A program made the position numbers and the translations under genes. The notes under the pieces were generated by a model. That model was not told the DNA's origin and searched no databases. It saw only the letters and a program-made list of their open reading frames with translations. Shown in pieces: positions 56,947-64,000 of a DNA stretch of 64,000 bases. Positions within the stretch are counted from its first letter, which is position 1; the number at the start of each line of letters is the position of its first letter. The stretch is from an uncultured Alphaproteobacteria bacterium (lineage in GTDB: Bacteria; Pseudomonadota; Alphaproteobacteria; Puniceispirillales; UBA1172), in assembly GCA_958431225.1 (NCBI GenBank), contig OY288107.1, forward strand, positions 1,887,501-1,951,500, written 5' to 3'.

Positions 56947-58320
56947 TTATTTAATGCCGTCCAGAACGCCGATTAACGCTTTCAAATCCCCCACATGATG
57001 CAGGGTCATGCCCTTGGGCGTGGCAATATCCGCGCCTTTAAGCGGCGGCAGAATCGCTTGGTCAAATCCCAATTTCGCCGCTTCTTTTAAGCGCAAATCC
57101 GCATGCGCCACCCGCCGTGTTTCCGCCGCCAGCCCCACCTCACCAAAGACCACGCAATTTTTCGCACAAGGCACATCGCGGATAGACGAAAGCAACGCCG
57201 CCGTCACCGCCAAATCGGCGGCGGGTTCATGGATTCGCACCCCCCCGGCAACATTCAAAAAAATATCGCGCCCCGAAAGCGGAATCCCCCCACGTGCCTC
57301 CAAAACCGCCGCCAGCATTGACAGGCGCCCCTGATCCCAACCCACAACATTACGGCGGGGATTCGCCATAGTGGTGTTCGCAACTAGGGCTTGGATTTCC
57401 AACAAAATAGGGCGTGTGCCTTCCAGCCCGGCAAACACCACCGCCCCAGAAACATTATCTTGGCGGTCGGCAAGAAATAATTCGGATGGGTTAGGGACTT
57501 CCACCAACCCTTCACTTTTCATCTCAAACACACCAATTTCATCGGTGGGACCAAAACGATTTTTCATACAGCGCAAAATACGGAAATGATGATTGCGGTC
57601 GCCTTCAAAATGCAACACCGTATCCACCATATGTTCCAGCAATTTGGGTCCAGCAATCGCGCCATCTTTGGTAACATGCCCAACAATCATCACCGCCGCG
57701 CCTTTGGCTTTGGCGGCGCGAATCAGCTCATAAGCACTCGCGCGCACTTGTGCCACTGTGCCCGGGGCGGATTCTATGGATGGCAGATACATGGTTTGAA
57801 TCGAATCCACCACGGCGACAACAATAGGCTCCGGTGCGCGCAATGAAGCACAAATATCCGCCGCATCAGTGCTAGCCGCCAACCCCAAAGCCAGTGGTGC
57901 GGTCGCCAAACCTAACCGCCCCCCCCGCATCCTAATCTGTTCCACCGATTCCTCACCGCTAAAATACGCGCCTTCCAGCCCCGCCGCCGCCATGGCACAC
58001 AGCATCTGTAATAACAGGGTGGATTTACCAATCCCCGGGTCGCCGCCGATGAGCGTTGCCGAACCCGGCACCAATCCGCCCCCAAGGATGCGGTCTAGTT
58101 CAGGGATGCGGGTGCTGATGCGTGGGGGCGGGGCGGTATCGCCGATGATTCCGTGCATCGTGATATGCTTGCCTTTGGACTTGCCCCCAGCCCCGGGGGT
58201 GGCGGTGGTGGCTTCTGCGCTGATGCTGTTCCAGCTATGGCATTGGGGGCATTTTCCTGCCCATTTGCTCATCACCGCACCGCATTGGTTGCAGACATAT
58301 TGCGCCCTATTTTTACTCAT
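56947..58320 (-). CDS. radA: DNA repair protein RadA (Sms)
   Basis: 457 residues. A four-Cys zinc finger (YVCNQCGAVMSKWAGKCPQC) starts the protein. A RecA-like ATPase core follows, with P-loop LIGGDPGIGKSTLLLQM near residue 95 and KNRFGPTDEIGVFEM near residue 255 (the RadA-specific KNRFG motif). The C-terminal Lon-like domain is inactive in protease function. RadA is a branch-migration helicase in recombinational repair. ATGA overlap with mlaF. Confidence 0.97.
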   Translation of the reverse strand: MSKNRAQYVCNQCGAVMSKWAGKCPQCHSWNSISAEATTATPGAGGKSKGKHITMHGIIGDTAPPPRISTRIPELDRILGGGLVPGSATLIGGDPGIGKSTLLLQMLCAMAAAGLEGAYFSGEESVEQIRMRGGRLGLATAPLALGLAASTDAADICASLRAPEPIVVAVVDSIQTMYLPSIESAPGTVAQVRASAYELIRAAKAKGAAVMIVGHVTKDGAIAGPKLLEHMVDTVLHFEGDRNHHFRILRCMKNRFGPTDEIGVFEMKSEGLVEVPNPSELFLADRQDNVSGAVVFAGLEGTRPILLEIQALVANTTMANPRRNVVGWDQGRLSMLAAVLEARGGIPLSGRDIFLNVAGGVRIHEPAADLAVTAALLSSIRDVPCAKNCVVFGEVGLAAETRRVAHADLRLKEAAKLGFDQAILPPLKGADIATPKGMTLHHVGDLKALIGVLDGIK

Positions 58321-59087
58321 TTTTTAATCTCATATTGTTCGGTGAGAGGGCCACTAGCCAAGCCATGCACAAATTGACGCACCACCGGATGCCTAGCCCG
58401 CCCCATTTGCTTGACCGTGCCTTGCCAGATAATTTTGCCTTCGTGGAGCATCGCCACGCGGTCGGCAATTTCGCGCACGGAATTCATATCATGGCTAATC
58501 ACCACCGCCGTTGCCCCCAGCCGCTTTGTCGCATCGCGCACTAGCCGATTGATGACGCCACTAGTAATCGGGTCAAGCCCGGAAGTCGGCTCATCAAAAA
58601 ACAGAATCTCAGGCTTATCGGCAATCGCCCGTGCCAGCCCCACACGTTTCTGCATCCCCCCGGATAATTCGGCAGGGTACAAATCAAGCACGCGTTCTTC
58701 CAACAAAACCTGTGCTAAAATGTCTTTGGCTTCTTTACGCAGTGCGGCTTTGTCCATATCAACATTTTGGCGGTAGCGGAACATGATATTTTCCCAAATC
58801 GGCAAAGAATCAAACAACGCCCCGCCTTGAAACAACATGCCAATTTTCCGCAAAATTTGCTCGCGCGTGCGCCGCGATGCATTAACGCTTTCCACGCCAT
58901 CAACCTCAACCGAACCGCTATCGGGGGGCAACAACCCCAAAATGACTTTCAATAAAACCGATTTACCGCTACCCGAAGCCCCAATAATCGCCATAGTTTG
59001 CCCCGCCGCCACATCGAGCGCAACGCCCCGCAACACGTGATTGGCGCCAAAATGTTTATGAATATCGCGGATTTGTATATGACTCAT
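58317..59087 (-). CDS. mlaF: ABC transporter ATP-binding protein MlaF
   Basis: About 256 residues from ATG 59087. Walker A is GASGSGKSVLLKVI near residue 40, the Q-loop LFQGGALFDSLPIWENIMF is typical of MlaF, the signature is LSGGMQKRVGLARAI, and Walker B is ILFFDEPTSGLDP, followed by the H-loop in VVISHDMNSV. It powers the phospholipid transport system that keeps outer-membrane lipid asymmetry. It starts just inside the end of mlaE. The substrate-binding MlaD is not within the window. Confidence 0.93.
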   Translation of the reverse strand: MSHIQIRDIHKHFGANHVLRGVALDVAAGQTMAIIGASGSGKSVLLKVILGLLPPDSGSVEVDGVESVNASRRTREQILRKIGMLFQGGALFDSLPIWENIMFRYRQNVDMDKAALRKEAKDILAQVLLEERVLDLYPAELSGGMQKRVGLARAIADKPEILFFDEPTSGLDPITSGVINRLVRDATKRLGATAVVISHDMNSVREIADRVAMLHEGKIIWQGTVKQMGRARHPVVRQFVHGLASGPLTEQYEIKK

Positions 59088-59091
59088 AGCA

Positions 59092-59874
59092 TTATCGTGC
59101 AAAAGCAAGCCCTGTAATAATAAAATCCAGAATCAGAATCAAAATGGCAGAATAAACCACCGCATTAGTCGTCGCCCGCCCCACGCCTTCCGCCCCACGC
59201 CCGGAATAATAGCCAAAATAGCACCCCATCAACGCGATGATAAAACCAAACACCGCCGCCTTGACTAGCCCGATAATCACATCAAAGGCTTCTAAAAATT
59301 CCAACGTCCCCGAAAGATATGCCGAGGGCGAAAAATTGAGCTGATACACGGCAATCACATACCCCCCAAACACGCCAATCGTATCGCCAATCAACACCAG
59401 AAACGGCAAACACAGCGTCGCCGCCGCCACCCTTGGGATGACGAGATACTGCATCGGGCGGGTAGAAAGCGTATCCAAAGCATCAATTTGGTCGGTCACA
59501 CGCATGGTGCCAATTTCCGCCGCCATCGCCGCCCCGATGCGCCCGGCTACCATCAATCCCGCCAGCACCGGTCCCAATTCGCGCGTGATAATCAACACCA
59601 CCACCGTGGCGACCGAGGTCTCGCCTTCAGCAGAAAAACGTTCGGTGCCGGTGTAGCTTTGGAGCGCAATAACCATCCCCGAAAACATGGTCGTCAAACC
59701 CACCACCGGCAATGAAAAATAGCCAATATCAAGCATCTGCCGCAGAATCTGCCGCCCATACCAAGGGGGCTGTGCCAACCAAAACAGCGTGCGCCCGATA
59801 AAGAAACTCAACCGCCCAATTTCCCCCAGCATAGCGAGGGCGGCGCGTCCGGGTATTTGTAATAGCTGCACCAT
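59092..59874 (-). CDS. mlaE: ABC transporter permease MlaE
   Basis: 260 residues, five to six membrane helices. ALQSYTGTERFSAEG, VVVLIITRELGPVLAGLMVAGRIGAAMAAEIGTMRVTDQIDAL is the MlaE hallmark in two overlapping parts (the E-L-G-P-V and R-x-G-A-x-x-A-A-E segments). FGFIIALMGCYFGYYSGRGAEGVGRATTNAVV closes the domain. It works with MlaF in inner-membrane lipid transport. Eleven bases separate it from alr upstream. Confidence 0.95.
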   Translation of the reverse strand: MVQLLQIPGRAALAMLGEIGRLSFFIGRTLFWLAQPPWYGRQILRQMLDIGYFSLPVVGLTTMFSGMVIALQSYTGTERFSAEGETSVATVVVLIITRELGPVLAGLMVAGRIGAAMAAEIGTMRVTDQIDALDTLSTRPMQYLVIPRVAAATLCLPFLVLIGDTIGVFGGYVIAVYQLNFSPSAYLSGTLEFLEAFDVIIGLVKAAVFGFIIALMGCYFGYYSGRGAEGVGRATTNAVVYSAILILILDFIITGLAFAR

Positions 59875-59884
59875 AAAACTTCCT

Positions 59885-60988
59885 TCATCCGTTCTTGATA
59901 TATTTCCGCCCCGCCCGCAAACCTAACGCAACCAGCACATCATAGCAAATCGTGTCGGTTAATAAAGCCATAGATTCCGCATCATCCATTAAAGTCACCC
60001 ATTCTAGCCCCGCCAGCACCGCATCGGGCCAATCGGTCACATCAACCACATGCGCATCCATCGTCACCCGCCCCAGAATCGGCGCGCTATACTCCCCGCA
60101 CCAGACGCGCCCTTTATTGTTTAGATGGCGCGAAAACCCATCTGCATAACCGCCGCCAATGGTCGCTAATACACTATCACGGGTCAATTGATGCGTGGCG
60201 TTGTAGCTTACAGTTTCGCCCTTACGCGCATGGCGAATCTGCAAAACCCGCCCGCGCAAAGTGAGGGCAGGGGTAAAACCTTCCGCCGCCAAAGGCGGAT
60301 AACCATAAAGCGCAATCCCCGGGCGAATCAAATCAAAATGATATTCCGCCCCCAACAAAGCCCCCGCCGATGCGGCAAGGCTAGCCGCACAAGCGGGGAG
60401 GGCGCGCCGACATTCGGTGAAACGGCGCAGTTGTTCGGCATTAAGCGGACTATCAGGCTCATCGGCAGAGGCAAGGTGCGAATAGAGAAGTTTAATATCC
60501 GCCTGCGTTTGCAGTGCGGTGGCACGCGTTTCGTTGAGCCACCGCCAATCCAGCCCGAAGCGATTCATCGCCGTATCCACCTGCACCATCACGGCAGGAA
60601 GCGCATCATCCTCCCCACGTAGAGTTTCAAGCACCGCAATCTGCGCTTCATCATTGATGCTAGGGGTGAGGTTTGCGCCGCGAATCAATTCCACATCCTC
60701 AACAAAAAGCCCATCAAAATAGCCAATCACCGCATCCGCAACATAGGGACGAATCCGCGCCCCCTCATCAGCATTGGTGGTAAAAAACACCCGACACCCC
60801 GCCCCATAAAGCGCCCCAGCAACCGCCTCCGCCCCATGCCCATAAGCATCCGCCTTAACCACCGCGGCGGTGGTGGGCGCGGTGTTGAGCGCATCCATCC
60901 GCCGCCAATTCTGTGCGATGGCATCAAGGTCAATCTCGGCAATGAGGCGGTGCGCCATGTCATGCGCCATATTATGCGTTGGGGGCAT
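59885..60988 (-). CDS. alr: Alanine racemase
   Basis: About 367 residues. PLP enzyme that makes D-alanine for peptidoglycan. AAVVKADAYGHGA has the Schiff-base Lys near residue 44, the second catalytic base is Tyr in GETVSYNATHQL, and GRVTMDAHVVDVTDWPD is the conserved dimer-interface region. The start ATG 60988 overlaps the dnaB stop by one base (GTG at 60991 is the preceding codon). The order dnaB-alr is common in proteobacteria. Confidence 0.96.
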   Translation of the reverse strand: MPPTHNMAHDMAHRLIAEIDLDAIAQNWRRMDALNTAPTTAAVVKADAYGHGAEAVAGALYGAGCRVFFTTNADEGARIRPYVADAVIGYFDGLFVEDVELIRGANLTPSINDEAQIAVLETLRGEDDALPAVMVQVDTAMNRFGLDWRWLNETRATALQTQADIKLLYSHLASADEPDSPLNAEQLRRFTECRRALPACAASLAASAGALLGAEYHFDLIRPGIALYGYPPLAAEGFTPALTLRGRVLQIRHARKGETVSYNATHQLTRDSVLATIGGGYADGFSRHLNNKGRVWCGEYSAPILGRVTMDAHVVDVTDWPDAVLAGLEWVTLMDDAESMALLTDTICYDVLVALGLRAGRKYIKNG

Positions 60989-62478
60989 CACTCAAAACGC
61001 TCAGGCAGGTAGTCTTCGGAGGCGGTATCGGTGAATTTAGTAAAGCGGTCAATGAAATTCGTGGCAACCACACCAGTGCCAGCATGGCGGTGCTTGGCGA
61101 TGATGATTTCGGCTTTGCCGTGGGATTTTTCGGATTTTTCGCGCCAGCGTGTATGGCGTTTTTGATAAGTATCTAAATCTTCACTTTCTTTTTGTTCAGG
61201 CTCGGCTTTGCTTAAATAATATTCCTCACGATAAACAAACATCACTACATCGGCATCTTGTTCAATGGTGCCAGATTCGCGCAAATCGGCTAGGTTGGGG
61301 CGTTTATCATCGCGCTGTTCCAGCGCCCGCGATAATTGCGAAAGTGCCAGCACAGGAATCGATAGTTCTTTGGCAATGTTTTTGAGCGAGCGCGTAATCA
61401 TAGAAATTTCTTGCACGCGGTTTTCCCAGCGCATCCCCATGGGTGCGCTAAGTAATTGCAGATAATCCACCACCAACAGCCCTAGTCCGTGGGTGCGTTT
61501 CAACCGCCTAGCCCGCGATGCTAGTTGCGATACCGACAGCCCCGGCGTGTCATCAATATAAAAGGGCGCGGTTTCAATTTGATTGCTGGTGCGGACAAGA
61601 TCATTGAATTGTTGCGGATTTATCTGTCCAAGGCGCATGTCATTAGCTGGAATTTGTGCTTCGCTGGATAAGATACGACTAGCAAGTTGTTGTGCAGACA
61701 TCTCAAGTGAGAAAAACGCCACATTGCACGACTCCTCGCCAGTGCGGGTGGTAGTGGCAGCGTGAAAAGCGATATTGGTTGCCAGTGCCGTTTTCCCCAT
61801 GCCCGGACGCCCCGCCAAAACCACCAAATCCGAATCCTGCAACCCGCCGAGACGATCGTTAAGCCCCTTCAACCCTGTGCTGATGCCTACTAGGTGGCTT
61901 TCATTTTTCAGGACGGCTTCGGTTCGGGTCATGGCTTCGGCTTGGGCTTTGTGAAACGGCAATAATCCTGATGTCGGTTGATTCGTCTCAGCAAGGCGGA
62001 ATAATTCTTGTTCGGTTTCTTCAATGAGGGTTTCTGCATCGGTATCTAGTTTGGCGGTTCGTGAGCGTGCAATGGTTTCATCAGCGATAATAATGAGTTG
62101 TCGCCGTAAAAAACATTGATAGATATCTTTCGCATAATCAGGGGCTTCGGAAATGGAGCTAATGTTATCCATTAATTCCCTTAAATAATTTTCTACATCA
62201 ACATCCTCGACACTTGGATCGCCAATAAAATAACTTTTTAAGGTGACAGGATTGGCAAGTTGCCCCTTAGTGCAGAGTGTGCGTGCAGCGGTAAAAATGC
62301 GCCCATGCAGGGGATTAAAGAAATGCGCAGTATCTAGGTGGTCTGGAATTTTGTCAAAGATGTCGTTGCTGAGCAGAAGCGCACCGAGCAAATCCTGTTC
62401 CGCCTCAAGATTTTGGGGCAGTCCGCTTTCCTCAATGCTTTTAGTGCTTTTGCTACTATGGATTAAATCATCGTTCAT
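60988..62478 (-). CDS. dnaB: Replicative DNA helicase DnaB
   Basis: 496 residues from ATG 62478. The N-terminal domain (LPQNLEAEQDLLGALLL, HFFNPLHGRIF) contacts primase; the RecA-type motor has Walker A VLAGRPGMGKTALATNIAFHA near residue 210, split FFSLEMSAQQLASRIL, Walker B LLVVDYLQLLS and the arginine finger region KHRHAGTG. A charged insertion (KAEPEQKESEDLDTYQKRH) lies before the last motif, as often in alphaproteobacteria. It has no intein. The frame to 62511 lacks family resemblance. Confidence 0.97.
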   Translation of the reverse strand: MNDDLIHSSKSTKSIEESGLPQNLEAEQDLLGALLLSNDIFDKIPDHLDTAHFFNPLHGRIFTAARTLCTKGQLANPVTLKSYFIGDPSVEDVDVENYLRELMDNISSISEAPDYAKDIYQCFLRRQLIIIADETIARSRTAKLDTDAETLIEETEQELFRLAETNQPTSGLLPFHKAQAEAMTRTEAVLKNESHLVGISTGLKGLNDRLGGLQDSDLVVLAGRPGMGKTALATNIAFHAATTTRTGEESCNVAFFSLEMSAQQLASRILSSEAQIPANDMRLGQINPQQFNDLVRTSNQIETAPFYIDDTPGLSVSQLASRARRLKRTHGLGLLVVDYLQLLSAPMGMRWENRVQEISMITRSLKNIAKELSIPVLALSQLSRALEQRDDKRPNLADLRESGTIEQDADVVMFVYREEYYLSKAEPEQKESEDLDTYQKRHTRWREKSEKSHGKAEIIIAKHRHAGTGVVATNFIDRFTKFTDTASEDYLPERFE

Positions 62479-62541
62479 GGCGCAATCATAGCACTGCGCC
62501 AGCATCGTCAAAAAGCATTAACAAGCCATAAATTGCCTGTG

Positions 62542-62559
62542 AATATCGGTAATATCGGT
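62542..62559. repeat. Tandem 9-base direct repeat between rplI and dnaB
   Basis: AATATCGGT occurs twice without interruption (62542-62550 and 62551-62559). It lies in the 94-base gap just after the rplI stop and about 65 bases upstream of the dnaB start. It could be a protein-binding site controlling dnaB or mere chance; two copies are too few for an iteron array. Confidence 0.5.
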
Positions 62560-62572
62560 GATAACGTTCTAC

Positions 62573-63397
62573 TTATTTCACAGGCTCGTCATCTTCAGCC
62601 GCATCATCCGCCTTATCGTCGTTTTTGGCATCGCTTTCAGGCGCGCTTTCGGCTTTTGCCTTCGCTTTCGGCTTCGCTTTTGCTTTCGCTTTTGCTTTCG
62701 GTTTAGCCTTTGCCTTCGCTTTTGGCTTTGCCTCAACCTCAACCTCCGCCTCAACCTCCGCCTCAACTTCCGCCGCAACCTCAACCTCCGCTTCATCTAA
62801 CACCGGCACTTCCGGCGGCGCAACGCCTTCTTCAAGCATTTCTGCGGCACGTGCTTCGGCTGCTTGGGCGGCTTCGGCGGCTTCTAGGCGTTCGCGTTCG
62901 GCGACATCGCTGACGATGGCGCGTCCTAATTTCAGCTGTTCTTTGGCTTCATCTTGGCTGCGGGCGATATTGACGGTGATTTCCACGGCGACTTCGGGAT
63001 GCAACACCACGCGCACTGGAAAAATGCCAAGGGTTTTGATGTTGGTATTGAGGTCAATCTGCCCACGCGCAAGGGTAAATCCCGCCTCGGTGCTTGCCGC
63101 GACAATATCCCGTGCCGATGCCGAACCATAAAGCTGCCCCATCTCGCTAGCCGCACGGATGAGCGTCACCGACAGATCTTCCATTGTCTTAGCCATTTTC
63201 TCGGCTTCGCCTTTGCGTTTGAGATTGTCGGCTTCAAGCTGTTTCTTTTGTGCCTCGTAATGTTCTTTATTGGCTTTGGTGGCGCGGAGTGCCTTGCCTT
63301 TGGGGAGCAGAAAATTGCGCGCATAGCCGGATTTGACAGTGACCAAATCGCCCATCTGCCCCAATTTTTCGACACGTTCAAGTAAAATGATTTCCAT
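62573..63397 (-). CDS. rplI: 50S ribosomal protein L9 with long charged C-terminal tail
   Basis: 274 residues, against about 150 in most bacteria. Residues 1-50 are the rRNA-binding N domain (EIILLERVEKLGQMGDLV, VKSGYARNFLLPKGKA). A connecting helix follows, then the C domain (VTLIRAASEMGQLYGSASARDIV, IKTLGIFPVRVVLHPEVAVEI). After about residue 165 comes a tail: an Ala-rich helix, a Glu-Val-Ala run, a Lys-Ala-Lys-Pro run and an acidic end. L9 limits frameshifting and affects ribosome spacing. The tail is not part of the classical fold. Confidence 0.95.
   Translation of the reverse strand: MEIILLERVEKLGQMGDLVTVKSGYARNFLLPKGKALRATKANKEHYEAQKKQLEADNLKRKGEAEKMAKTMEDLSVTLIRAASEMGQLYGSASARDIVAASTEAGFTLARGQIDLNTNIKTLGIFPVRVVLHPEVAVEITVNIARSQDEAKEQLKLGRAIVSDVAERERLEAAEAAQAAEARAAEMLEEGVAPPEVPVLDEAEVEVAAEVEAEVEAEVEVEAKPKAKAKAKPKAKAKAKAKPKAKAKAESAPESDAKNDDKADDAAEDDEPVK
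62625..62800 (-). repeat. Low-complexity repeat encoding the L9 tail
   Basis: Short degenerate units repeat on the coding strand: GAGGTTGAGGCG-like units give Glu-Val-Glu-Ala, followed by AAAGC-type units that give Lys-Ala-Lys-Ala and Lys-Pro-Lys-Ala. Units vary in their third codon positions, which suggests selection on the protein rather than very recent slippage. Confidence 0.7.
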
Positions 63398-63413
63398 GAG
63401 TTAGTCCCCTTTA

Positions 63414-63668
63414 TTAAGACACAACAAACGGCATCAAGGCTAAATGCCTTGCGCGTTTAATGGCGGTCGCGAGTTCGCGTTGTTTTTTCGCCGATACCGC
63501 AGAAATACGCCTCGGCACAATTTTCCCACGCTCGGTGGTATAGCGTTGGAGCAATTTGACATCTTTATAGTCAACTTTCGGCGCGCTCGGGTGCGAAAGC
63601 GGGCAGGATTTATGGCGCTTATTAGACTGACGCCGTGCCGAAGGGCGGGTGATTTCAAGCTGGGTCAT
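63414..63668 (-). CDS. rpsR: 30S ribosomal protein S18
   Basis: 84 residues. [36 protein letters not shown] (in two parts) is the S18 core that pairs with S6 on the 30S platform, and the end has [25 protein letters not shown] 63668 lies inside the last codons of rpsF (14-base overlap). The open frame to 63851 is only the out-of-frame image of the rpsF tail. Confidence 0.97.
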   Translation of the reverse strand: MTQLEITRPSARRQSNKRHKSCPLSHPSAPKVDYKDVKLLQRYTTERGKIVPRRISAVSAKKQRELATAIKRARHLALMPFVVS

Positions 63669-64000
63669 GATTATCCTCACTATCGGGGTTTTCTGTTGTT
63701 TCGGGGGTTTCGGGGGTTTCGCTAGCAACCTCAACCGCCTCAACCTCAACCTCATCATCAATATCATCAACAGGGGCATCAACCTCATCAACCTCATCAG
63801 TAGCGGGGGCAGGGGCATCATCATCAGGGGCGGGGGCATCATTACCCGCACGTTCGCGGGTGTTTTTCATCATGATGGAAGGTTCGGGGTCAATGGCATC
63901 AATGCTGGTGATGAGCGCGCGCAACACATCCTCATTCAGCCCAAGCCGGCGGTCTAGTTCCGCCACCGCAGCCCCATCGGCTTCAAAATTGAGCATGACA
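63655..64000 (-). CDS. rpsF: 30S ribosomal protein S6, C-terminal part (5' end outside window), acidic tail
   Basis: The frame is open to the end of the window. The visible part begins at the final strand and helix of S6 ([29 protein letters not shown]), consistent with a coding region that enters from beyond base 64000; the internal ATG at 63996 is not the start. After [10 protein letters not shown] comes a tail of about 65 residues rich in Asp, Glu, Val, Ala and Pro-Glu-Thr, longer than the polyglutamate tail of E. coli S6. It heads the rpsF-rpsR-rplI unit. Confidence 0.93.
   Translation of the reverse strand, partial: VMLNFEADGAAVAELDRRLGLNEDVLRALITSIDAIDPEPSIMMKNTRERAGNDAPAPDDDAPAPATDEVDEVDAPVDDIDDEVEVEAVEVASETPETPETTENPDSEDNHDPA

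Noticed and set aside
60988..62478. Intein in dnaB
   Set aside because: Walker motifs are contiguous and the protein has normal length.
62573..62913. CRISPR-like or minisatellite array in the rplI region
   Set aside because: Units are short, degenerate and without spacers; they code for the Lys-Ala and Glu-Val tail of L9 in frame.

Overview
The window looks like a chromosomal segment of an alphaproteobacterium with a compact, moderate-GC, probably free-living (perhaps marine, SAR116- or Rhodospirillales-like) genome. The class is supported by gene order (purB-purC-purS-purQ-purL-bolA-grxD; cvpA-purF; rpsF-rpsR-rplI-dnaB-alr-mlaE-mlaF-radA; a YfgM-like gene then bamB and der) and by small families typical of the class (DUF1489, DUF2794, DUF3126). 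The finer placement is a guess. Genes are tightly packed: many same-strand neighbours overlap by 1-4 bases, many convergent pairs share stop-codon bases, and no gene-free stretch reaches 300 bases.

Layout. 1-5111 (+): the end of gltX, then cysS, a citramalate synthase, a TrmJ-type tRNA methyltransferase and rpsD. 5112-7036 (+): restriction-modification (R-M) cassette 1. 7028-13731 (-): the purine operon purB-C-S-Q-L followed by bolA, grxD and a DMT transporter. 13777-21039: radC, map, sfsA, a CinA-type protein, a rhomboid protease, tRNA-Leu(UAA), a nucleosidase, an HD hydrolase, a coiled-coil membrane protein, a flavin reductase and a YcgN protein. 21125-28416: an SDR and a class III aminotransferase, a long HPF, the cobalamin nucleotide-loop genes cobU-cobT-cobS-cobC, and a divergent MttB-family methyltransferase. 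28508-34627: mgtE, a DUF1489 gene, an MFS transporter and glnE. 34701-43145 (+): an RND efflux pump translationally coupled to hisI and rlmE, then guaB-guaA. 43226-44937 (+): R-M cassette 2 (MvaI/BcnI-like nuclease). 44964-47622: a small membrane protein, three GNAT acetyltransferases and an Asp/Glu racemase-like protein. 47713-49205 (+): R-M cassette 3 (MutH/Sau3AI-like nuclease with a DpnA-like methyltransferase). 49238-54238: trhO, DUF3126, DUF2794, a YfgM-like gene, bamB and der. 54226-64000 (-): an SDR, purF, cvpA, radA, mlaF, mlaE, alr, dnaB, rplI, rpsR and the 3' part of rpsF.

The housekeeping content covers de novo purine synthesis (purB, C, S, Q, L, F and guaA, guaB), translation (gltX, cysS, S4, S6, S18, L9, RlmE, TrmJ, TrhO, HPF), Fe-S and redox handling (BolA, Grx4), cobalamin tail assembly, nitrogen control (GlnE) and envelope maintenance (BamB, MlaEF, CvpA, Alr).

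The most distinctive feature is three structurally unrelated two-gene R-M cassettes within about 44 kb, each behind a housekeeping gene and with no integrase in sight. The best candidate for something undescribed is cassette 3, which pairs a single-domain MutH-like nuclease with a DpnA-type adenine methyltransferase and has two GATC sites in its upstream region. Other notable signals are charged repeat tails on ribosomal proteins L9 and S6, a reading frame that ends inside the antisense of a tRNA gene, patches where wobble positions are almost all A/C or almost all G/T, and conspicuously frequent CTAG. All family calls are from reading protein sequence by eye; no database search was run.
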